Part shown: positions 6,275 to 12,591 of the stretch, piece after piece
Position numbering within the stretch: position 1 is the first letter of the stretch
How the letters are laid out: every line of letters begins with the position of its first letter
Assembly (NCBI GenBank): GCA_947627145.1
Contig: CANQUW010000026.1
Location: 1-12,642, forward strand
Origin: an uncultured Bacilli bacterium
Lineage (GTDB): Bacteria; Bacillota_I; Bacilli_A; RF39; UBA660
Direction: 5' to 3'
Length of the DNA: 12,642 nt
Program-made: the position numbers and the translations under genes
Notes under the pieces: generated by a model
Told to the model about the DNA's origin: nothing
The model's database searches: none
What the model saw: only the letters and a program-made list of their open reading frames with translations

Positions 6275-7168
6275 ATGTATGATGTAATTATAATAGGAGC
6301 AGGACCAGCAGGTCTTACAAGTGCTTTATATTTAAGACGTGCAAATAAAAAAGTTTTAATTATAGAAGCAAAAAGTTATGGTGGAAGAATAATAGATGCT
6401 AGTAAAATAGAAAACTATCCAGGTATAAAGAGTATAAGTGGATTTGACTTTGCAACAACTCTATATAATCAAGTTAAAAGTTTAGGTGCCGAAATAAATT
6501 TTGAAACTGTAGAAAAAATTGAAAATGATAAAACTGTAATAACAAATAAAAATAAATATCAAGCTAAAAAAGTAATCATCGCAACAGGGTCAACTAATAG
6601 AAAATTAAATATTGAAAATGAAAAAGAACTAATTGGAAAAGGAGTGTCCTATTGTTCTACTTGTGATGGAGCATTTTACAAAGATAAAAAAGTTGCAGTT
6701 GTAGGTGGAGGAAATACTGCTTTAGAAGATGCTTTATACTTATCAGATATTGCAGAAAAAGTTTATCTAATTCATAGAAGAGATGAATTCAGAGGAGAAG
6801 AAAAACTAGTAGAAGAAGTAAAAACAAAAGATAATATAGAATTAATATTAAACTCTAATGTTATAAAAATTATAGGAAAAGAAAAACTAGAAAAAATTAT
6901 AATTAAAGATAATAATGAAAATGAAAAAGAATTAATAATAGATGGATTATTTATTGCTATAGGACAAAATCCTAATAATGAAATATTTAAAAACGTAGTA
7001 GATTTATCTGATGAAGGATACATAAAATCAATAGATGGAGTACATACAAAAACAGAAGGTATTTATGTTGCAGGTGACACAAGAGAAAAAGAACTAAGAC
7101 AACTAACTACAGCAGTAAATGATGGAAGTACTGCAGCAACTACAGCCATAAAAGAAATGAATAAATAG
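6275..7168 (+). CDS. trxB: Thioredoxin reductase
   Basis: This 297-residue flavoprotein uses NADPH to reduce thioredoxin in the cytosol. It shows the FAD-binding GAGPAG (8-13), the redox-active C127-S-T-C130 followed by DGAFY, the NADPH-binding VGGGNTALEDA (143-153), HRRDEFRG (167-174) which contacts the NADP phosphate, and the closing FAD motif VAGDTR (265-270) with RQLTTAVNDGSTAA. The length is close to the usual 300-320. The active site reads CSTC rather than the commoner CATC, a conservative change. AGGGGTGA (6263-6270) precedes the ATG, 19 bp after the acetyltransferase gene. It is the last gene of the operon and no thioredoxin gene lies beside it, so its partner must be elsewhere. A ferredoxin-type or other flavoprotein reductase is less likely given the CxxC. 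Confidence 0.93.
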   Translation: MYDVIIIGAGPAGLTSALYLRRANKKVLIIEAKSYGGRIIDASKIENYPGIKSISGFDFATTLYNQVKSLGAEINFETVEKIENDKTVITNKNKYQAKKVIIATGSTNRKLNIENEKELIGKGVSYCSTCDGAFYKDKKVAVVGGGNTALEDALYLSDIAEKVYLIHRRDEFRGEEKLVEEVKTKDNIELILNSNVIKIIGKEKLEKIIIKDNNENEKELIIDGLFIAIGQNPNNEIFKNVVDLSDEGYIKSIDGVHTKTEGIYVAGDTREKELRQLTTAVNDGSTAATTAIKEMNK

Positions 7169-7183
7169 TAAAATTAAACAATT

Positions 7184-7208
7184 AAAATGCAATTTTTGCA
7201 TTTTTTTT
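7184..7208 (+). terminator. Hairpin with T-run after trxB, probable terminator
   Basis: AAAATGCAA (7184-7192) pairs with TTGCATTTT (7196-7204) across a TTT loop, and the T-run continues to 7208. It lies 15 bp after the trxB stop codon. The same bases can pair in a second, larger hairpin, described separately. Confidence 0.6.
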
Positions 7209-7220
7209 GCAAAAATTGCA
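7188..7220. repeat. 13-bp perfect inverted repeat nested with two smaller hairpins
   Basis: TGCAATTTTTGCA (7188-7200) and TGCAAAAATTGCA (7208-7220) are exact reverse complements around a spacer of seven T. Each arm is itself inside a smaller hairpin: 7184-7204, and TTTTGCAA-AAA-TTGCAAAA at 7205-7223. The three structures share bases, so the large hairpin excludes the two small ones. It may be a two-way switch, a cruciform, or an operator with four TGCAA half-sites. Confidence 0.55.
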
Positions 7221-7231
7221 AAATAGTTATT

Positions 7232-7261
7232 GAAAAATATTGATTTTTCGTAAAAATTTAC
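7232..7261. promoter_or_regulatory. Two palindromes overlapping the rloAB promoter
   Basis: GAAAAAT-attg-ATTTTTC (7232-7249) covers the -35 box. GTAAA-aa-TTTAC (7250-7261) fills the space between -35 and -10. They abut exactly, so a regulator bound to either would block RNA polymerase. Repression of a toxic defence operon is the natural reading, but chance palindromes in AT-rich DNA cannot be excluded. Confidence 0.35.
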
Positions 7262-7268
7262 ATATAAT
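7240..7268 (+). promoter_or_regulatory. Promoter of the rloAB operon
   Basis: TTGATT (7240-7245), a 17-bp spacer and a perfect TATAAT (7263-7268) form the strongest complete promoter in the window. Transcription should start near 7275, giving a leader of about 22 bp with AAAGGAGAGAG before the ATG at 7297. Confidence 0.75.
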
Positions 7269-7296
7269 ACTAGTATAAAAGGAGAGAGAGGTTATT

Positions 7297-8541
7297 ATGT
7301 TAATTGAATTTAGTGTTACAAACTTTCTTTCATTTAAAGATAAAAATACTTTTAGCATGGTTGCATCATCTGATAAATCTTTGAAAGAAAATTTTGTTAA
7401 ATCAGAAAAACAAAACATATTAAAAACAACTGCATTATATGGTGCAAATGCATCTGGAAAAACAAATTTATTTCAAATCTTAAGTCTAATTAGTCATATG
7501 ATAAAAAACTCTAATTTTTTTGACCCTAATACTAAACTACCAATCAAGCCATTTAAATTAGATAAAAAAACAATTAATAAACCTAGTGAATTTGAAATAA
7601 AATTTATAATTGATAATATAAGATACTTATATGGTTTTAAAGCTGATAAAGAAAAAATATATGAAGAATATTTAATGTATTATCCAAATGGTAGACCCGC
7701 AAAAATATTTGAACGTAAAAAAGTAAGTGAATATTCTTTTAATGAATCTGATAAAAAAATACTTAATGATATAAAAAATAAAAATACAGATAATAAATTC
7801 TTTATCACAACCGCAACAAACTGGAATTTTGAAAAAACAAAACCAGCATATGATTTTTTAACTGAAAAATTAGGAGTAGTTTTATCTTATGAACAAATTA
7901 CTAATTATTCATATAGCATGTATGCAAAAGATAAAGATAAAAAATTAGAAAAATTTGCATTGAAATTTTTAGAAAAAGCAGACTTTAATATAAAAGGATA
8001 TAACGTTATTGAAAGAAAATTAACGGAAGATCAAATAAATAAACTTCCTGAATTAATTAAATCATTTGTTCCTGCTGATACAAAATTCTTTAAGATAAAT
8101 ACAAAACATGTTGTAAGTGGAAACGAATATGAATTAGAAATAGAAGAAGAATCTCTTGGAACACAAGTAGTATTTTCTTTTATACCTGTTATTAAAGATG
8201 TCCTAGATAATAAAAAAATATTAATTATAGATGAATTTGATAAAAGCCTACATCCATTTTTAGTAAAGTATATTGTAGAAATTTTTAACGATAAAAAAAT
8301 AAATAAAAATGGTGCTCAACTAATTTTTAATACACATGATACTAATTTATTAGATCTTGAATTATTACGTAGAGATCAAATATGGTTTGCAGAAAAAAAT
8401 GATAAAGATGGATCAAGCACAATTTATCCACTAGACGACTTTTCTGTAAGAAAAAATGAAAATGTAGAAAAAGGATATCTTCTTGGAAGATATGGTGCTA
8501 TTCCATTTTTAAATAATAGTTTAGATGATTTGATATTATGA
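7297..8541 (+). CDS. rloA: RloA-like AAA/ABC-type ATPase of an abortive-infection-type module
   Basis: This 414-residue ATPase belongs to the AAA15/AAA21 ABC-type group found in RloA, AbiLi and the PARIS AriA proteins. Seen directly: an N-terminal LIEFSVTNFLSFKD strand typical of the group, Walker A GANASGKT (49-56), signature-like ESLGTQ (285-290), Walker B ILIIDEF (308-314), a D-loop SLHP (317-320) and switch histidine H347 in NTHD. The middle (60-280) is the variable lid or coiled region. It overlaps the rloB start by 4 bp (ATGA), so the two are translationally coupled. In PARIS the ATPase holds the TOPRIM effector and releases it on sensing a phage protein; whether this module works likewise is inference. 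AAAGGAGAGAG precedes the ATG. Confidence 0.87.
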   Translation: MLIEFSVTNFLSFKDKNTFSMVASSDKSLKENFVKSEKQNILKTTALYGANASGKTNLFQILSLISHMIKNSNFFDPNTKLPIKPFKLDKKTINKPSEFEIKFIIDNIRYLYGFKADKEKIYEEYLMYYPNGRPAKIFERKKVSEYSFNESDKKILNDIKNKNTDNKFFITTATNWNFEKTKPAYDFLTEKLGVVLSYEQITNYSYSMYAKDKDKKLEKFALKFLEKADFNIKGYNVIERKLTEDQINKLPELIKSFVPADTKFFKINTKHVVSGNEYELEIEEESLGTQVVFSFIPVIKDVLDNKKILIIDEFDKSLHPFLVKYIVEIFNDKKINKNGAQLIFNTHDTNLLDLELLRRDQIWFAEKNDKDGSSTIYPLDDFSVRKNENVEKGYLLGRYGAIPFLNNSLDDLIL

Positions 8542-9146
8542 GTAAAGACAGAAGAAGAAATAAAAATAACCGCAAATCTAAAAGAGTAATACTAGTATCA
8601 GTAGAAGGAAATAATAAAACTGAAAAAAATTATATTAATAATTTTTCAAGTAGAGAAAAAGACTTTGTTATTAAAGTAGTACCAGGAAATGAAACAGATC
8701 CAATTAATTTAGTAGAACAAGCAATAAGAAAGTATAAAGACTTAAACTTAGATTTAGAAGAAGATGATAAAGCCTATGTTGTATTTGATTTAGATACAAA
8801 TATAAATAAAAACAAACAAATAAAAGAAGCTATAGACATAGCAAAACAACATAATATAATACCAATAGTATCAACTCCATGTATAGAGTTATGGTTTTTA
8901 CTTCATTATGAATATACAACCGCAACTATGAGTAATGATGAAGTTATTAAGAAGTTAAAAAAATATTATCCTAAATATGAAAAGAATCGCAATATTTATA
9001 AAGAGATAAACAAAAATACTAATACCGCTATAAAAAATGCTAAAAAATTAGAAAAGTTTCAAACTAAAAATCATAAAAACCTTCAAATGGTAGAAGTTAA
9101 TCCATATACAGAAATGCATAAATTGATAGAAAAAATTATAAAATAA
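8538..9146 (+). CDS. rloB: RloB-like TOPRIM-type effector
   Basis: This 202-residue protein resembles RloB/AbiLii. A very basic N-terminus (KDRRRNKNNRKSKR) precedes ILVSVEGNNKTEKNYI with E23 as the likely TOPRIM glutamate. VVFDLDTN supplies the D84-x-D86 pair, and STPCIELWFLLHYE (112-125) is the conserved RloB block. TOPRIM proteins bind Mg2+ through these acids and cut or rejoin nucleic acids. The related PARIS effector AriB cuts host tRNA; the target here is unknown. The C-terminus is rich in lysine and asparagine. The start codon overlaps the rloA stop and has no strong ribosome site, consistent with coupled translation and tight control of stoichiometry. No restriction-modification genes lie beside it, although rlo genes were first named from such loci. 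Confidence 0.85.
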   Translation: MSKDRRRNKNNRKSKRVILVSVEGNNKTEKNYINNFSSREKDFVIKVVPGNETDPINLVEQAIRKYKDLNLDLEEDDKAYVVFDLDTNINKNKQIKEAIDIAKQHNIIPIVSTPCIELWFLLHYEYTTATMSNDEVIKKLKKYYPKYEKNRNIYKEINKNTNTAIKNAKKLEKFQTKNHKNLQMVEVNPYTEMHKLIEKIIK

Positions 9147-9176
9147 TAAGCAAAATAATTTAGTTGCTTATTATTT
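9141..9176. terminator. Bidirectional terminator between rloB and the convergent gene
   Basis: A 13-bp perfect stem (9141-9153 with 9164-9176; core AATAAGCAA) encloses a 10-nt loop. T-rich tails follow on both strands (TTTTTAT on plus, TTTTATAATTTTTT on minus). The left arm overlaps the rloB stop and the right arm abuts the stop of the minus-strand gene, so both convergent genes use it. Confidence 0.8.
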
Positions 9177-10049
9177 TTATATAATTATTACAAAGAAAAA
9201 TATTGTCATTATTAATACTAAAGAAAATACAATAAAAGGAAATACAATTGTAGATACAAAAGCATTAGGACGATTATTGTTTGTCTTAACTAAAACCTTT
9301 GCTTTTGGTCTTTGCTTCATTTCATTTGAAGCAACTACTCTAACATCATGTTCTTCTTGTTTTACATTCTCATTAATTCTATTAGTAGCATTTTCATATG
9401 CTCTATTTATAATTTCCTCATCTACTTTATCATCTTTAATTATTTGTATTTGAAATTGTTTAGGTAAGTTCTTCCATGCATCATAATCCATTTTAGCATC
9501 TATAATAGATTTTGGAACATTAAAAGAATCAATTGTTGTAGGATTAGATAAATTAGCACCAGTTATATCGACTCCATCAAAGTTCCAATCTTTTTTTATT
9601 AAATATGTATCGGCGTTTTCTTCTGTAACAGAAAAATCTGTATCTTTAAGACTTTTTCTATGAACTTTTTGAGGATCTAATTTTTTTGGATTAGTATTTC
9701 TAAAATCAAGACCACGCACGTCAACATCAGTCCAATCAATATCACTTAAATCATATTCATTTAACTTTTCTCTATATTTTTCATTAACAATCAAAACACC
9801 ATCATTATTTAATCTAAATAAATCTTTTTCTGTAATCTTTTTCTTATCACTATAAAATTCTTTTTCCTGTTTTTCTTCAATAATTTCTTCACTTGGTTCA
9901 ATAACTTTATTTTCAATATCCTCATAGACAACTTTATCTTCAATTTCTTGATTTTGTAAAACATCTTTATATGCTTGAACAACTTTATCTCTATCATGTT
10001 TATCAAATACACCATGTGCTTCTAACATTTTTCTTATCTCTTCATCCAC
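9177..10049 (-). CDS. Tail-anchored protein with pentapeptide-like repeats, unknown function
   Basis: This roughly 290-residue protein is not one I recognise. From the N-terminus: a helical charged segment (about 1-35), an acidic Glu-rich stretch (about 35-65), and a region with pentapeptide-like spacing (YDLSDIDWTDVDVRGLDFRNTN, about 99-120, and FDGVDITGANLSN, about 157-169). A linker with AWKNLPKQFQIQII and an Asn/Glu-rich helix follow, then one C-terminal membrane segment (about 264-287, FVSTIVFPFIVFSLVLIMTIFF). The bulk is therefore probably cytosolic and tethered to the membrane by its tail. GTG at 10049 is chosen because AGGTG (10060-10056) lies 6 bp before it. An in-frame GTG at 10058 would overlap that site and add three residues; ATG at 10028 is a further option. 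The gene converges on rloB and shares its terminator, with its own promoter. Confidence 0.65.
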   Translation of the reverse strand: MDEEIRKMLEAHGVFDKHDRDKVVQAYKDVLQNQEIEDKVVYEDIENKVIEPSEEIIEEKQEKEFYSDKKKITEKDLFRLNNDGVLIVNEKYREKLNEYDLSDIDWTDVDVRGLDFRNTNPKKLDPQKVHRKSLKDTDFSVTEENADTYLIKKDWNFDGVDITGANLSNPTTIDSFNVPKSIIDAKMDYDAWKNLPKQFQIQIIKDDKVDEEIINRAYENATNRINENVKQEEHDVRVVASNEMKQRPKAKVLVKTNNNRPNAFVSTIVFPFIVFSLVLIMTIFFFVIII

Positions 10050-10076
10050 AACAAACACCTATCTTTCTTTAACATA

Positions 10077-10085
10077 ATAATATCA
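10077..10085 (-). promoter_or_regulatory. Extended -10 promoter of the tail-anchored protein gene
   Basis: On the minus strand TGATATTAT gives a TGn extension and TATTAT (10082-10077), 28 bp before the GTG start. The -35 region is poor (GTGAAT at the 17-bp distance). Support is moderate and rests on the extended -10. Confidence 0.4.
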
Positions 10086-10103
10086 CAAAAAATAAATAAA
10101 TTC

Positions 10104-10117
10104 ACTTTTTAAAAAGT
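10104..10117. promoter_or_regulatory. Perfect 14-bp palindrome upstream of the -10 box
   Basis: ACTTTTTAAAAAGT is fully self-complementary. It lies 18 bp upstream of the extended -10 box, at or just beyond the -35 position, where a repressor or activator would be expected. It could equally be an AT-rich chance palindrome; the flanking C/A bases do not extend the symmetry. Confidence 0.35.
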
Positions 10118-10145
10118 ATTTATACAGCAATTTACATGAACCATA

Positions 10146-10180
10146 AAAATAAGCAGTTATTCAAAAACGAATAACTGCTT
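10146..10180 (-). terminator. Terminator of the ABC transporter operon
   Basis: AAGCAGTTATTC (10151-10162) pairs perfectly with GAATAACTGCTT (10169-10180) across a 6-nt loop. On the minus strand it is followed by ATTTTTA, and it begins 6 bp after the permease stop codon. It is the strongest stem in the window. Confidence 0.85.
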
Positions 10181-10186
10181 TTAAGT

Positions 10187-10978
10187 TTAATTTCTGATTC
10201 TATCTTCAAGTTTAGAAATAATAAAATACATAAGGTAAGAAATAACACCTAATATAACAACAGATGTAATAACTAAATCAATATTAAATACTTGAGAACC
10301 ATACATTATTAAATAACCAAGCCCTTTTTTTGAAACAAGTAATTCTCCCATAATTACACCAATCAAACTCATACTAACATTAACTTTCATGGTATTAATT
10401 AAAGTTCTATAATTACTTGGAATAATAACTTTAAAAAATATTTCTTTTTTAGAAGCACCAAGAGATTTTAATAAATTTATAAAGCCAATATCTGTAGATA
10501 TAAAACCATTATAAATATTTATTATAGAAATAAATGTCGAGATAAGAAGAGCCATAAAAATAATAGAATTAACACTAGCACCAACCCAAATAATAATTAA
10601 AGGTCCAAGTGCTACTTTAGGAAGAGAATTTAAAACTGTAAGATAAGGATCAACTATTTTAGCAAGTGTCTTATTCCACCATAGCATTGATGCAATTATA
10701 AACCCAATTAAAGATGCGACTAAAAAACTAAGAACTGTTTCATATAAAGTAATACCAATATGAGAAAACAAACTATTATCATTAATCAAAGATGAAACAG
10801 TAGAAATAACATGACTTGGAGAAGATGATAAAAATGTATTAATCATTTTAAATCTAGCTAAAACTTCCCAAAGTATTAAAAATACTAAAATTATAGATAT
10901 CCTCATAATAGTAATAAATATTTTATTTCTTTTTATATTTTTTAAATACTTTATATGTTCCTCGCTATATGTGTACAT
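10187..10978 (-). CDS. ABC transporter permease, SsuC/TauC type
   Basis: This 263-residue membrane protein forms the channel of a nitrate/sulfonate/taurine-class importer. About six hydrophobic segments are seen (roughly 19-41, 78-101, 113-132, 137-157, 198-215, 236-255). The cytoplasmic coupling loop LLKSLGASKKEIFFKVIIP (169-187) matches the EAA motif that docks on the ATPase, and LPKVALGPLIIIWVG (119-133) is typical of the SsuC/TauC branch. Length is normal. GGAGGG lies just before the ATG, inside the end of the ATPase gene, which it overlaps by 14 bp. It is the last gene of the operon and is followed by a strong terminator. The substrate cannot be read from this protein. Confidence 0.92.
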   Translation of the reverse strand: MYTYSEEHIKYLKNIKRNKIFITIMRISIILVFLILWEVLARFKMINTFLSSSPSHVISTVSSLINDNSLFSHIGITLYETVLSFLVASLIGFIIASMLWWNKTLAKIVDPYLTVLNSLPKVALGPLIIIWVGASVNSIIFMALLISTFISIINIYNGFISTDIGFINLLKSLGASKKEIFFKVIIPSNYRTLINTMKVNVSMSLIGVIMGELLVSKKGLGYLIMYGSQVFNIDLVITSVVILGVISYLMYFIISKLEDRIRN

Positions 10979-11717
10979 CTAAATCCCTCCAAATCTTATC
11001 ATAATAATCAGAAAACTCTACTGCTTTTCTATTATGAATAGGATTTTTCTTATCAGTAAGTTTTATATCATAAATTTTTTTAACTACTGCAGGACGAGAA
11101 GATAGTACAATGATCCTATCACTCATAGAAATAGCTTCCGCCAAGTCGTGAGTCACCATAATAGCAGTCTTTCCTTCTTTTTTTATAATGTTATAAATAT
11201 CATCACTAATAGCAAGTCTAGTTTGATAGTCAAGTGCACTCATAGGTTCATCAAGAAGTAGGATATCAGGTTTTACAGCAAGGGTCCTAATAAGTGCAAC
11301 TCTTTGTCTCATTCCACCAGATAAACTATCAGGATATTTATTTCTAAATTCATAAAGTCCATAAGTCTTTAATAAATTTAAAACATATTCTTTATTTTCT
11401 TTATTTAAGGTTTTATTAATTTCAAGTCCTATAAGACAATTTTCTAAAACTGTTCTCCAAGGAAATAAAAAATCCTTTTGTAACATATAACCTATTACTA
11501 TATCTTTCTTATTAAATTTAATATCTCCACCAGAAGATTCCTCTAACGAAGAAAGTATCGAAAGTATTGTAGACTTTCCACAACCAGAAGGTCCAATAAT
11601 CGATACAAACTCTTTATCTTTAACACTAAATGTAACATCCTCTAATGCTTCTGTTTCGCCAGACTTATCATGATAGAATTTCTTTAAGTGTGATATTTCT
11701 AAAATATTATTTTTCAT
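10965..11717 (-). CDS. ABC transporter ATP-binding protein, SsuB/TauB type
   Basis: This 250-residue ATPase powers the importer from the cytosolic face. Motifs are complete: Walker A GPSGCGKST (42-50), Q-loop Q80 in YMLQKDFLFPWRTVLEN, signature LSGGMRQR (132-139), Walker B ILLLDEP (152-158), D-loop SALD (160-163) and switch H190 in VTHD. The FPWRTV sequence after the Q-loop is characteristic of the SsuB/TauB/NrtD class. The start overlaps the end of the binding-protein gene by 11 bp, with no clear ribosome site, so translation is probably coupled. It overlaps the permease gene by 14 bp. It acts as a dimer with two copies of the permease in this family. Confidence 0.94.
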   Translation of the reverse strand: MKNNILEISHLKKFYHDKSGETEALEDVTFSVKDKEFVSIIGPSGCGKSTILSILSSLEESSGGDIKFNKKDIVIGYMLQKDFLFPWRTVLENCLIGLEINKTLNKENKEYVLNLLKTYGLYEFRNKYPDSLSGGMRQRVALIRTLAVKPDILLLDEPMSALDYQTRLAISDDIYNIIKKEGKTAIMVTHDLAEAISMSDRIIVLSSRPAVVKKIYDIKLTDKKNPIHNRKAVEFSDYYDKIWRDLDVHI

Positions 11718-12591
11718 TATACATTAAGTCTTCATAAGATACTTTTGCATCTATTGCTTTAGCATCAATCATTATATCTTGTAAATGATCAAAACTCTCT
11801 TTGCTAAATTTAGTTGTTTTAGGCCAAGCCTCTATTTTTCTATAACGTTTTACTGCACTTTCAATATCATTAAGTGAAGTATCAGGGAATTGTTTAAGAA
11901 TAGTTTTAGCAACTTCTTTATCACTGTGACTATGAACATAATCAAGTCCCTTTTGAATTGCTTTAGTAAAGTTCTTTATAACATCTTCATTTTTTTTCAA
12001 ATAACTAATCTTTGCACTATAAGATGTATAAGGTACAACTCCACCAAGTTCTCCAACACTAGCAACTACATGACCATAACCTTGTTGTTCTACTTGAGTA
12101 GCATTAGGTTCAAATAATGTAACAAAGTCACCATTACCTCCAATAAATGATCCACTCATCGCAGGAAAAGCAACAGACGTATCAATGTTTACATCTTTTG
12201 TAGGGTCAATTCCATTTTCTCTTAATGAATACTCAAATGTCATCTCAGGCATACCACCAGCACGACCACCAATAACAGTTTTTCCTTTCAAATCATTAAG
12301 AGTAAAATTCTTATATTTTTCTCTAGAAACTAAAAATGTTCCATCTTTTTGAGTAGCTTGTGCAAAAGTTTTTAAATAATCTTTTTCATCTCCATTATAA
12401 ACATAAATTGTAGCTTCACTTCCACAGAATCCAATATCAGCATCATCACTTAACACAGCAGCAGTAACTTTATCAGCACCACTTGCTAGAGTAAGATCTA
12501 AGTCAATTCCTAAATCCTCAAAATATCCTTTCTCAATCGCAACATATTGTGGAGCATAGAAGATGGTATGAGCAACTTCTGCTAACGTCAC
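11707..12591 (-). CDS. ABC transporter substrate-binding protein, NMT1/THI5-like, N-terminus abnormal
   Basis: These 294 residues are a nearly complete mature NMT1/THI5-like (SsuA/TauA-class) binding protein. They begin VTLAEVAHTIFYAPQYVAIEKGYFEDLGI, normally the start of the mature domain, and include GADKVTAAVLSDDADIGFCGSEATIYVYN, LKGKTVIGGRAGGMPEM and FEPNATQVEQQGYGHVVASVGE. Outside-facing proteins of this family carry a signal peptide or lipobox, but here the frame meets TAG at 12624-12622, only 10 codons upstream, with no ATG and no ribosome site near the GTG at 12591. The neighbouring frame stays open to the window edge (SLSSKSPQ), so a frameshift just upstream of the domain is likely. 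The ligand is uncertain: no thiamin or sulfonate-use gene is nearby, and the CCCFC motif of yeast THI5 enzymes is absent. It leads the operon. Confidence 0.85.
   Translation of the reverse strand: MTLAEVAHTIFYAPQYVAIEKGYFEDLGIDLDLTLASGADKVTAAVLSDDADIGFCGSEATIYVYNGDEKDYLKTFAQATQKDGTFLVSREKYKNFTLNDLKGKTVIGGRAGGMPEMTFEYSLRENGIDPTKDVNIDTSVAFPAMSGSFIGGNGDFVTLFEPNATQVEQQGYGHVVASVGELGGVVPYTSYSAKISYLKKNEDVIKNFTKAIQKGLDYVHSHSDKEVAKTILKQFPDTSLNDIESAVKRYRKIEAWPKTTKFSKESFDHLQDIMIDAKAIDAKVSYEDLMYNEK

Noticed and set aside
6772..7023. Minus-strand open frame of 83 residues
   Set aside because: Antisense to conserved trxB sequence; Ser/Phe-rich composition is an artefact of AT-rich coding DNA.
7227..7418. 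Minus-strand open frame of 63 residues across the rloAB promoter
   Set aside because: It covers a strong promoter and the conserved rloA start; no ribosome site on that strand.
8538..8541. Mycoplasma-type code (TGA as tryptophan)
   Set aside because: TGA ends rloA exactly where rloB starts, and tryptophan is encoded by TGG throughout the genes.
9809..10015. Second minus-strand frame within the tail-anchored protein gene
   Set aside because: Lys/Ile/Leu-rich shadow of the acidic stretch in the other frame; no family features.
11890..12117. Plus-strand open frame of 75 residues
   Set aside because: Antisense to conserved parts of the substrate-binding protein.
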